DNA of 6,048 bases, from positions 1 to 6,048 of the forward strand of contig JAGASB010000141.1 of assembly GCA_017621955.1 (NCBI GenBank), in the 5' to 3' direction. A model generated the notes under the pieces. It was not told the DNA's origin. It saw only the letters and a program-made list of their open reading frames with translations, and did no database searches. Numbering within the stretch: position 1 is the first letter of the stretch; the number at the start of each line of letters is the position of its first letter. The position numbers were made by a program, and so were the translations under genes. Origin of the DNA: Clostridia bacterium (GTDB lineage Bacteria > Bacillota_A > Clostridia > Christensenellales > Borkfalkiaceae). Positions 1 to 5,961 of this stretch are shown in pieces.

Positions 1-1
1 A

Positions 2-2017
2 AAAACGGTAAAACTCGGCGTTAAATACGGTGTAGATTTAATTTTAATAGAAACCATGACCGACGGTTACGAAACGAAAGCCGCCGTTATTGCCGCGAAA
101 GAGAATTCAAATATTCCTATTTTCGTTTCTAATGCTTACGGCGAAGACGGCTCTCTTATGACAGGTGCAAATCCGTGGGCAACGGTTGCTATGCTTGAAG
201 GATTAGGGGTTGACGCTATCGGCGTAAACTGTTCGTTTGGACCTAAAAAACTTGCGCCCGTCGTAGAAGAATACCTTAAATATTCGTCGCTTCCCGTAAT
301 ATTAGAGCCTAACGCGGGGTTGCCTAAAGTCGTGAACGGCAAGACTGTTTACGACGTGTCGCCCGAAGAATTTTCGAAAGACGTACGTTCTCTTATAGAA
401 AAAGGTGTTAGGATAGTTGGCGGTTGTTGCGGAACGACGCCTAAATATATTAAGGCGCTTACCCAAAAAACGAAAGGACAAATTCCCGTTTCAATAGAAA
501 AGAAAAATTTTTCGGTCGTTTCGTCCTATACTCACGCCGTCGAATTTGGCAAAGAGTCGATTCTGATCGGCGAAAGAATAAACCCGACGGGTAAAAAGAA
601 ATTAAAAGAAGCGCTAAAAACGAACGATATAGATTACGTTTTAAAAGAAGGGGTTTTACAGCAAGAAAAGGGTGTCCATATTTTAGACGTTAACGTAGGA
701 CTTCCTGAAATTGACGAAAAGGAAACGTTAACGAAAATCGTTTGCGAATTACAAGCAATAATAAACTTGCCGCTTCAAATAGATACTTCTAACGTTCTTG
801 CAATGGAAAAGGCTTTGCGCATTTATAACGGCAAAGCGATGGTAAATTCCGTAAACGGCAAAGAAGAAAGCATGAGCGCCGTCTTTCCGCTCGTTAAAAA
901 ATACGGCGGATTAGTGGTTTGCTTAACGCTTGATGAAAACGGTATTCCCGAAAAAGCCGAAGATAGATTTCAAATTGCCCAAAAGATTTTACAAAAAGCA
1001 AAAGAGTACGGCATAGACAAAAAAGACTTGATTTTTGATCCGCTTGCGCTTACGGTAAGCGCAGATAAAAGTGCAGCAAAAGAAACGCTTAAAGCCGTAA
1101 GACTCATAACCGAAGAACTCGGCGCAAATACTTCTCTCGGTGTTTCAAACGTTTCGTTTGGGCTGCCGCAAAGGGATATTATAAACGGAGCGTTTTTCAC
1201 TATGGCGTTAAATGAAGGTTTGTCGGCGGCCATCATGAATCCCTATTCAAGTGAAATGATGCAAGCGTATTATTCTTTCCTTGCACTAAACGGGTTTGAC
1301 GATAATTTTGAAAAGTATATTAAATTTACTCAAGATTTACCAAAGCAAACGGCTGTTTCAGTAACTGCGACGGCTAAAACGGATAGCGTAGAATATCAAT
1401 CCGAACTGCAAAAAGCCATAATTAAAGGTTTTAAAGAACAAGCAAGCCTTATTACGAAAGAACTTCTTAAAACTGAAAATGCGCTTGATATCATTCAAAA
1501 CGAAATTATTCCCGCGCTCAACACTGTGGGAAATGGTTTTGAAAATAAAACGGTATATCTTCCGCAACTGCTTATGAGTGCAGAAGCATCTAAGTCGGCG
1601 TTTGAGTGCATAAAAGACGGTGTGAACGGCGTTAAAGCTGCAAACAAGTGTGCTTTCGTTATCGCAACCGTAAAAGGAGATATTCACGACATAGGTAAAA
1701 ATATCGTAAAATTACTTTTGGAAAACTACGGTTTTGCCGTGTGTGATTTAGGCAAAGACGTTCCGCCCGAAACAATTGTGGATAAGGTGGTGGAATTAAA
1801 AGCGCCGATCGTAGGGCTTTCTGCGCTTATGACAACTACCGTGCCCGCAATGGAAGAGACTATTAGATTGTTACGTGATAAAGCGCCTTGGTGTAAAATA
1901 GTGGTAGGTGGTGCGGTTTTAACCCAAGAATACGCCGATAAAATCGGTGCGGATAAATACGCTAAAGATGCCTTAGCGACCGTGCGTTATGCAGAGCAAA
2001 TCAATGATAAAGGATAA
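2..2017 (+). CDS. metH: Cobalamin-dependent methionine synthase, short form without activation domain (5' end outside window)
   Basis: Transfers a methyl group from 5-methyltetrahydrofolate via B12 to homocysteine, giving methionine in the cytoplasm. The reading frame is open to the left edge; the codons before the ATG at 56 read LILIETMTDGYE, a typical interior stretch of the homocysteine domain, so that ATG is not the start and roughly 120-130 N-terminal residues are probably missing. Counting from the ATG at 56: the zinc ligands appear as GVNCSFGP (Cys59) and GGCCGTTP (Cys124, Cys125). The pterin-binding domain begins near residue 168 (IGERINPTGKKKL) and includes DVNVGLPEIDE. The B12 cap helices lie at about 450-530. 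The B12-binding domain starts near 532 with GDIHDIGKNIV, where His544 is the expected lower cobalt ligand, followed by GLSALMTTT and VVGGAVL. The protein ends at 653 just after GADKYAKDAL, so the SAM-binding reactivation domain of the E. coli enzyme is absent, as in many Clostridia and Thermotoga. Family assignment is very secure. Confidence 0.96.
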   Translation, partial: KTVKLGVKYGVDLILIETMTDGYETKAAVIAAKENSNIPIFVSNAYGEDGSLMTGANPWATVAMLEGLGVDAIGVNCSFGPKKLAPVVEEYLKYSSLPVILEPNAGLPKVVNGKTVYDVSPEEFSKDVRSLIEKGVRIVGGCCGTTPKYIKALTQKTKGQIPVSIEKKNFSVVSSYTHAVEFGKESILIGERINPTGKKKLKEALKTNDIDYVLKEGVLQQEKGVHILDVNVGLPEIDEKETLTKIVCELQAIINLPLQIDTSNVLAMEKALRIYNGKAMVNSVNGKEESMSAVFPLVKKYGGLVVCLTLDENGIPEKAEDRFQIAQKILQKAKEYGIDKKDLIFDPLALTVSADKSAAKETLKAVRLITEELGANTSLGVSNVSFGLPQRDIINGAFFTMALNEGLSAAIMNPYSSEMMQAYYSFLALNGFDDNFEKYIKFTQDLPKQTAVSVTATAKTDSVEYQSELQKAIIKGFKEQASLITKELLKTENALDIIQNEIIPALNTVGNGFENKTVYLPQLLMSAEASKSAFECIKDGVNGVKAANKCAFVIATVKGDIHDIGKNIVKLLLENYGFAVCDLGKDVPPETIVDKVVELKAPIVGLSALMTTTVPAMEETIRLLRDKAPWCKIVVGGAVLTQEYADKIGADKYAKDALATVRYAEQINDKG

Positions 2018-2083
2018 ACTATTTTTCAAAAAGAGCTTCTTGATAGGTTGTATAGCCATTTTGTTTTGCTTGATTTGTTCCAT
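2015..2083 (-). pseudogene. Possible N-terminal remnant of a MATE-family efflux gene
   Basis: A leftward ATG (2083-2081) is preceded by a good ribosome site and opens with MEQIKQNKMAIQPIKKLFLK. In many Clostridia MATE multidrug/Na+ antiporters begin with a short hydrophilic leader of the type NKM-x-x-x-P-I-x-K-L-L, followed at once by the first membrane helix. Here the leader fits through about residue 23, whose codon is the complement of the metH stop. Beyond that the frame runs antisense through the metH 3' end and stops at 1973-1975, after 36 residues in all. The ~420 residues of a MATE protein are missing. The simplest reading is a gene cut off by a deletion or rearrangement. The alternatives are an expressed 36-residue peptide or a chance resemblance in an AT-rich gap. 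The identification comes from remembered family consensus, not a search. Confidence 0.4.
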
Positions 2084-2087
2084 AAAA

Positions 2088-2096
2088 CACCTACCT
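2088..2096 (-). promoter_or_regulatory. Ribosome binding site of the MATE-like remnant
   Basis: On the minus strand this reads AGGTAGGTG, four bases before the ATG at 2083. The same nine bases at the same four-base distance precede the glutamine synthetase start in this window. That supports the remnant's ATG having once been a real translation start. It decides the start over the longer upstream frame, which would begin inside the hairpin at 2155. Confidence 0.5.
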
Positions 2097-2135
2097 TTAT
2101 TCCTTTTTAATAAATAGAGGAAAATTGTAAATATA

Positions 2136-2170
2136 AAATCCCGATTGTTTAACAATAACAGTCGGGATTT
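2136..2170. terminator. Hairpin between convergent genes, likely bidirectional terminator
   Basis: AAATCCCGATTG (2136-2147) pairs with CAGTCGGGATTT (2159-2170) around an 11-base loop. In the rightward RNA all 12 positions pair, one of them as U-G. In the leftward RNA that position becomes an A-C mismatch, but the 3' side is followed by a T-rich stretch (TTTTATATTTAC), as expected for intrinsic termination. It lies directly after the stop codon of the ANTAR gene (2171-2173) and 119 bases after the metH stop, so it can end the leftward operon and probably metH as well. The rightward T tract is short and interrupted by C. Confidence 0.8.
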
Positions 2171-2755
2171 CTATTTGTAAGTTTGTATAATGTTTTCGGC
2201 AATTTCTCTACGTGTAACACATCTGTCCATTGCTTGTTTTTCAATATATCGATGTGCGTCAATTTCGGTCATTCCAAGCGAATTTATAAGTGTCCATTTT
2301 GCGCGGTTTATAAGTTTAATTTCTTCCATCTTCTCTTGAAGTGAAAGGTTTTTTGTTTCCATATTTCTCAGTCGCTCTCTCGTTGCTTTAAGCCAATCCA
2401 AAGCTTGCAATATCGTTTGAGAGGGGACAGGCTTGTGAAGAGCGAAAACGCCGTAATCACGAACCTTTTCGTAGATACTCGTATACATATCGTTGCGTAC
2501 GAATAAAAGAACGACAGAGGTTTTGTTGCTTGAAACGTCTATTGCAAGTTTAACTCCATAATCGTCAGGCAATGGAGCGTTAATAATTATGATATCATAA
2601 ACGCGTTCGGTAACGTTGCGTTGTGCTTCATTTACGCTTTTAGCAAAAGTAATCGGCGTATAAGTAGCTCCTGGTAACAGTTTTACGATATTATCGTTAA
2701 ACGAATTTGAAGCCGAAACGTTGAGAACGCTATATACATGTTCTTCAAATGGCAT
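2171..2755 (-). CDS. ANTAR-domain antitermination regulator with degenerate receiver domain
   Basis: A 194-residue protein with a receiver-like N-terminal half (about 5-122), a charged, probably coiled-coil linker (about 123-147) and a C-terminal ANTAR RNA-binding domain (about 148-192; core LINRAKWTLINSLGMTE, then EAxxxI-type helices ending REIAENIIQ). ANTAR proteins bind paired small hairpins in nascent RNA and prevent termination, often of nitrogen-metabolism genes. The receiver looks unable to take phosphate: the usual acceptor Asp is Asn59 (IIIINAPLPD) and the N-terminal acidic pair is missing, while the Lys-Pro motif (K108-P109) remains. The gene lies 24 bases after glnA with a ribosome site GGGAGGA eight bases before its ATG, so it is the last gene of the operon. 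A comparable GS-linked ANTAR regulator (NitR) is, as I recall, described in solventogenic clostridia. The nitrogen role is inferred from context; no kinase or target RNA is visible. Confidence 0.9.
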   Translation of the reverse strand: MPFEEHVYSVLNVSASNSFNDNIVKLLPGATYTPITFAKSVNEAQRNVTERVYDIIIINAPLPDDYGVKLAIDVSSNKTSVVLLFVRNDMYTSIYEKVRDYGVFALHKPVPSQTILQALDWLKATRERLRNMETKNLSLQEKMEEIKLINRAKWTLINSLGMTEIDAHRYIEKQAMDRCVTRREIAENIIQTYK

Positions 2756-2779
2756 CGTTTGATTCCTCCCAAATTAGAT

Positions 2780-3997
2780 TTATTTTTCTGCATTGCAATA
2801 AGCCGAAATAATTAGGGGAGAAAGATATTTTTTAATAAATTTACTGTTTTTTGCTATTTCAGACGCTTGCTTCAAAGAAGTTGGTAACGTCTTAAATTTT
2901 TGGAGCATTGTTTCAGGTGCTGTATAAAGGTTGATATTGGCGGGCTTTGGTAATACTGATTTTTTCTTGATGCCGTCAATAGCCGCATAAATCATCAAAG
3001 CAAAAGCAAGATACGGATTCGCAGCGGGATCGGGAGAGCGAAGCTCTGCACGTTTGAATTCACCTACGGCCGCTGGAATGCGAATTAGTTGAGAGCGGTT
3101 TTGTTCAGACCAAGAAATATAAGCGGGCGCTTTATTGTTGCCTAATCTTTCGTAAGATTGTTCGGTCGGATTTAAAAATAAAGTCATGTCTGCGATGTGT
3201 TTAAGTATTCCGGAGATGGCCTGTGGAAGCACGTCGGAACCGTTGCTGTCTTTTACGGAAAAGTTAATATGAAATCCATTACCCGGCTCGTCTTTTAAAG
3301 GTTTTGGAGAAAAATTGGCAGAAACTCCGTTTCTATTCACAACTGCTTTTACCACAGAACAAAACGTCATGGCGTTATCAGCCGCTTCTAACGGAGAATC
3401 GTATTTAAAGTCAATTTCGTTTTGTCCCGGACCTTCTTCATGGTGTGAACTTTCAGGATAAATATCCATTTGCTCCAAAGTTAAGCAAATTTCACGTCGA
3501 ATATTTTCGCCCTTATCTTCAGGAGCGATGTCCATATATCCAGCATTGTCATAGGTTACGGTTGACGGATATCCGTCTTCATTTAATTTGAAAAGATAAA
3601 ATTCCATTTCAGGCCCAAACTTAAAAGAAAGCCCTGCGTTTTCAGCTTCACGAATAGCGTTTTTTAGAATAGAGCGTGTATCACCCTCAAAAGGCTTTCC
3701 GTCGGGATAGGTAATATCGCAATACATACGTACAACTTTGCCGTGTTCGGGACGCCAAGGCAAAATGACGAGAGTAGAAGGATCAGGGTGAAGAAACAAA
3801 TCGGAATGTGTTTCGTCACCAAAACCATTTATTGCTGATGCGTCTATTGCAATTCCATATTCAAAAGCGCGCTGTAATTCTTTTTCCATGATGGAAATGT
3901 TTTTTTGCTTACCGAAAACGTCGCAAAAAGCAAGACGTATAAACTTAACGTCTTCTTCTTTCACAAACTGTAATACTTCTTGTTTTGAATATTTCAT
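2780..3997 (-). CDS. glnA: Glutamine synthetase, type I, short clostridial-type form
   Basis: Catalyses ATP-dependent ligation of ammonia to glutamate; cytosolic, and in this family normally a dodecamer. The 405 residues contain the N-terminal beta-grasp domain (about 14-98) and the catalytic domain (about 105-405). Active-site residues seen are Asp52 (IDASAINGF), metal ligands Glu130 and Glu132 (GPEMEFYLF), Glu187 and Glu194 (SHHEEGPGQNEIDF), His243 (GNGFHINFS), Arg301 and Arg306 (NRSQLIRIP), and Glu318/Arg320 (ELRSPDPAANPYL). Departures from classical GS: the flap Glu of the YEAP motif is Lys289 (GNNKAP); the Arg that mediates feedback inhibition in Bacillus (Arg62) aligns by eye with Asp61; and the last ~35-40 residues, including the C-terminal tail that contacts GlnR in Bacillus, are absent. 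No adenylylation-site tyrosine segment is seen. The start is supported by AGGTAGGTG four bases upstream. It sits between a glutamate-synthase domain gene and the ANTAR regulator, which fits ammonium assimilation. Fold assignment is certain; a changed catalytic property is possible. Confidence 0.95.
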   Translation of the reverse strand: MKYSKQEVLQFVKEEDVKFIRLAFCDVFGKQKNISIMEKELQRAFEYGIAIDASAINGFGDETHSDLFLHPDPSTLVILPWRPEHGKVVRMYCDITYPDGKPFEGDTRSILKNAIREAENAGLSFKFGPEMEFYLFKLNEDGYPSTVTYDNAGYMDIAPEDKGENIRREICLTLEQMDIYPESSHHEEGPGQNEIDFKYDSPLEAADNAMTFCSVVKAVVNRNGVSANFSPKPLKDEPGNGFHINFSVKDSNGSDVLPQAISGILKHIADMTLFLNPTEQSYERLGNNKAPAYISWSEQNRSQLIRIPAAVGEFKRAELRSPDPAANPYLAFALMIYAAIDGIKKKSVLPKPANINLYTAPETMLQKFKTLPTSLKQASEIAKNSKFIKKYLSPLIISAYCNAEK

Positions 3998-4001
3998 ATT
4001 G

Positions 4002-4010
4002 CACCTACCT
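4002..4010 (-). promoter_or_regulatory. Ribosome binding site of glnA
   Basis: Minus-strand AGGTAGGTG with four bases to the glnA ATG (3997-3995), inside the 17-base gap after the GXGXG gene. The gap is too short for a promoter or terminator, so glnA is read from the upstream operon transcript unless a promoter lies inside the preceding gene. Confidence 0.6.
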
Positions 4011-4014
4011 ATTT

Positions 4015-4734
4015 TTAATTCATAACGTACATTTGTTTATATGGATTTTTACTGTCGGGAGTAATAATGGTAAAAGGGGCGTTTAACACGTCTTTTAAAT
4101 CGAAGCCGAACAAGCTGCAAAATTCCGAGATGTAATTGATGAATTCCGCAAGTTGTTCTTTTGTCGCAGGAACGGCATGAACGTTTTTAGGGAATCGGAT
4201 ATTTTTGCAATCCGAACGGAGAAGCATTGTTCCGCCGTGCATACCTGTACAGGGGAAGTTGCCTACAATATCTTTATCGGAATTTAAGCCTAACGCAATA
4301 ATTACGCCACCGGCTTGATATTCGCCTAAAAAACTACCCGTCGAACCGCCGATAACAATAACGGGAATCTTATCATTATATGCTTTCATATGAATTCCGG
4401 CACGATATCCGGCATTTCCTTTGATGAAGATTTTTCCGCCACGCATAGCGTAGCCGGCGGCATCGCCAATGTTCCCGTGTATTACGATTTTACCTTCGTT
4501 CATTGTGTCGCCAACAGCGTCTTGCGCATTACCGTTTACAACGATTTCGGCACCGTTAAGATATGCACCAAGCGCATTTCCCGGTGTTCCGTTTATCGTG
4601 ATAAATTTGGAACTTAAACCGGCAGCAATAAAGCGTTGTCCGAGGCAATCGTTAATAACGCAGTCGTTTTCGCTTTTTCTTACAATATCGTTTAGTGCGT
4701 CAAAATTAAGATCTTTTGCACTTAATAATAACAT
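4015..4734 (-). CDS. Stand-alone GXGXG domain of glutamate synthase (GltB domain 3)
   Basis: A 239-residue protein matching the C-terminal GXGXG beta-helix of the glutamate synthase large subunit. Between about residues 54 and 134 it carries regularly spaced glycine repeats: GNALGAYLNGAEIVVNGNA, QDAVGDTMNEGKIVIHGN, GDAAGYAMRGGKIFIKGN and then AGYRAGIHM. A further turn, GGSTGSFLGEYQAGGVIIALG, leads into a C-terminal tail with GMHGGTMLLRS at 165-174. The domain is structural and, in full-length GOGAT, separates the amidotransferase and FMN synthase domains. In archaea and many Clostridia the GOGAT large subunit is split into separate genes for the amidotransferase, FMN/Fe-S core and GXGXG parts, and this gene fits the last. 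Its ATG overlaps the preceding stop (TAATG), with GGAGG nine bases upstream inside the previous gene. Related GXGXG proteins occur in formylmethanofuran dehydrogenase (FwdC) and in methylamine-glutamate methyltransferase, but the glnA and reductase neighbours favour glutamate synthase. Confidence 0.9.
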   Translation of the reverse strand: MLLLSAKDLNFDALNDIVRKSENDCVINDCLGQRFIAAGLSSKFITINGTPGNALGAYLNGAEIVVNGNAQDAVGDTMNEGKIVIHGNIGDAAGYAMRGGKIFIKGNAGYRAGIHMKAYNDKIPVIVIGGSTGSFLGEYQAGGVIIALGLNSDKDIVGNFPCTGMHGGTMLLRSDCKNIRFPKNVHAVPATKEQLAEFINYISEFCSLFGFDLKDVLNAPFTIITPDSKNPYKQMYVMN

Positions 4735-5960
4735 TATACCATACCTCCAAGTTTTTTTCTACGATTTTCAACATCAAAAACGGATAAAGTGGGTGAAATT
4801 TTTAATAATTGTGTATTAACGGAATCAAGAGGTGTTTTCTCGCGAATGAAAGACGTGTAAATACCAGCTCTTGCAATTTCGCCGATAAGCATAAATCCGA
4901 CGAGACAACCATCTTTTATAAATAATCTTTTGATGGATTTATCCGTTTTTTCTTCATACATCTCACCTGTATAGCTCCCGGCGGTGAGAGCATGAAAGCC
5001 AAAGAAGCCGATAGCGTTCATAGGAATGCCACAGTCGTAAATAGTGGACCCGCCTGCCATATTGATTCCCGCACAATTACCCTGCATAACAGCATTTGGC
5101 CAGATAGCAAGGATGCGGTTTGCTTTTATCGAGGCGTCGTAACCTTGCGCACAGTCCCCGATAGCATAAACGTTTTCCAAAGACGTTTTCATTGCGGTAT
5201 CAACGATAATACCGCGATCGGTATTGCAACCGACGTCTTTTACAAGCGCAATATTTGGGCGAACGCCAACAGCAAGAACAAGCACGTCGAATTCTATTGT
5301 TTTCCCACTGCTCATTGTTGCAACGTTCCCATCAAATGCGTTTACACTGTCACCAAGCATAAAAGAAATACCGTTTTCTTCTAATTTTTTTTGCATAAAT
5401 AATGCACATTCATCGTCGAGAATACTTGAAAGGACACGTGTAGCAAGGTCGCAAACGATGATAGAAGAAACTCTGCCTGAAAGCCCTTCCGCACATTTTA
5501 ATCCAATAAGCCCTGCACCGACAATCAAAACACGGGAAGATGGCAAAATAGCGTTTTCGAGAGCAAGTGCATCTTCTTCCGTCATAAAACTGAATTTGTT
5601 TTTTACTGTTTCAAGCCCTTTAAAAGGAGGAACAAAAGGAGATGAACCCGTCGCAATGCAAAGTTTGTCATATTTGATTTTTTCTTTTCCTACGGCTACA
5701 ATTTTGTTATCGGGATCGATTTTATCTGCTTTGCCGTACACGATCTCACAATTATTTTCTTTGTAAAAAGAGTCGGGGCGGTATTGCATTTTTTTAAAAT
5801 CGGTTTTACCTTGGAGATAGTAGGAAATAAGAGGACGACAATATACAGGCTTATTTTCACCTGAAATTAATATAATTTTACCGGTTTTATCAATACTGCG
5901 GATTCCTTCGATACAGCCAACGGAAGCAACGCCACCGCCAATAATAACGTAATTTTTCAT
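4734..5960 (-). CDS. FAD-dependent NAD(P)H oxidoreductase, probable electron input of split glutamate synthase
   Basis: A 408-residue pyridine-nucleotide-disulfide-type flavoprotein. Motifs in order: the N-terminal FAD Rossmann loop YVIIGGGVASVG (4-15); CRPLISYYL (41-49), typical of the rubredoxin-reductase/NirB-like branch; ATGSSPFVPP (103-112); the NAD(P) Rossmann loop VLIVGAGLIGLKCAEGL (144-160); VLAVGVRPN (228-236); and the second FAD motif NVYAIGDC (263-270). No redox-active CxxC pair like that of thioredoxin or disulfide reductases is seen. It likely takes electrons from NAD(P)H and passes them via the adjacent 4Fe-4S protein to the glutamate synthase core. It is not a GltD homologue in the usual sense, because the N-terminal Fe-S domain of GltD is missing and appears as a separate gene upstream. 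The ATG at 5960 was chosen over a TTG at 5984 because a GAGGAGAG site lies just upstream and the longer form would overlap the previous gene. Its electron-transfer partner is inferred from position. Confidence 0.88.
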   Translation of the reverse strand: MKNYVIIGGGVASVGCIEGIRSIDKTGKIILISGENKPVYCRPLISYYLQGKTDFKKMQYRPDSFYKENNCEIVYGKADKIDPDNKIVAVGKEKIKYDKLCIATGSSPFVPPFKGLETVKNKFSFMTEEDALALENAILPSSRVLIVGAGLIGLKCAEGLSGRVSSIIVCDLATRVLSSILDDECALFMQKKLEENGISFMLGDSVNAFDGNVATMSSGKTIEFDVLVLAVGVRPNIALVKDVGCNTDRGIIVDTAMKTSLENVYAIGDCAQGYDASIKANRILAIWPNAVMQGNCAGINMAGGSTIYDCGIPMNAIGFFGFHALTAGSYTGEMYEEKTDKSIKRLFIKDGCLVGFMLIGEIARAGIYTSFIREKTPLDSVNTQLLKISPTLSVFDVENRRKKLGGMV

Positions 5961-5961
5961 A

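Noticed and set aside
56..58. ATG at 56 as the metH start
   Set aside because: The frame is open to the left edge and the codons before it encode conserved homocysteine-domain residues (LIETMTDGYE), so the gene starts outside the window.
136..1687. Leftward open frames at 136-342, 970-1236 and 1358-1687, antisense to metH
   Set aside because: They lie wholly inside a gene with full family motifs, have no ribosome sites of note, and resemble no protein family I recognise.
1973..2155. The 60-residue leftward frame taken at full length as a small gene
   Set aside because: Its first start lies inside the terminator hairpin; only the inner ATG at 2083 has a ribosome site, and the last third is antisense to the metH 3' end. 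It was kept only as a possible MATE remnant.
2018..2170. Riboswitch, T-box, CRISPR, insertion sequence or tRNA in the largest gap
   Set aside because: Apart from the hairpin and the MATE-like start I found no conserved riboswitch core, direct repeats, terminal inverted repeats or cloverleaf.
4390..5766. Rightward open frames at 4390-4617, 4469-4819, 4992-5384 and 5224-5766
   Set aside because: They run antisense through the GXGXG and oxidoreductase genes, which have clear motifs on the other strand; the translations look like shadow sequence.
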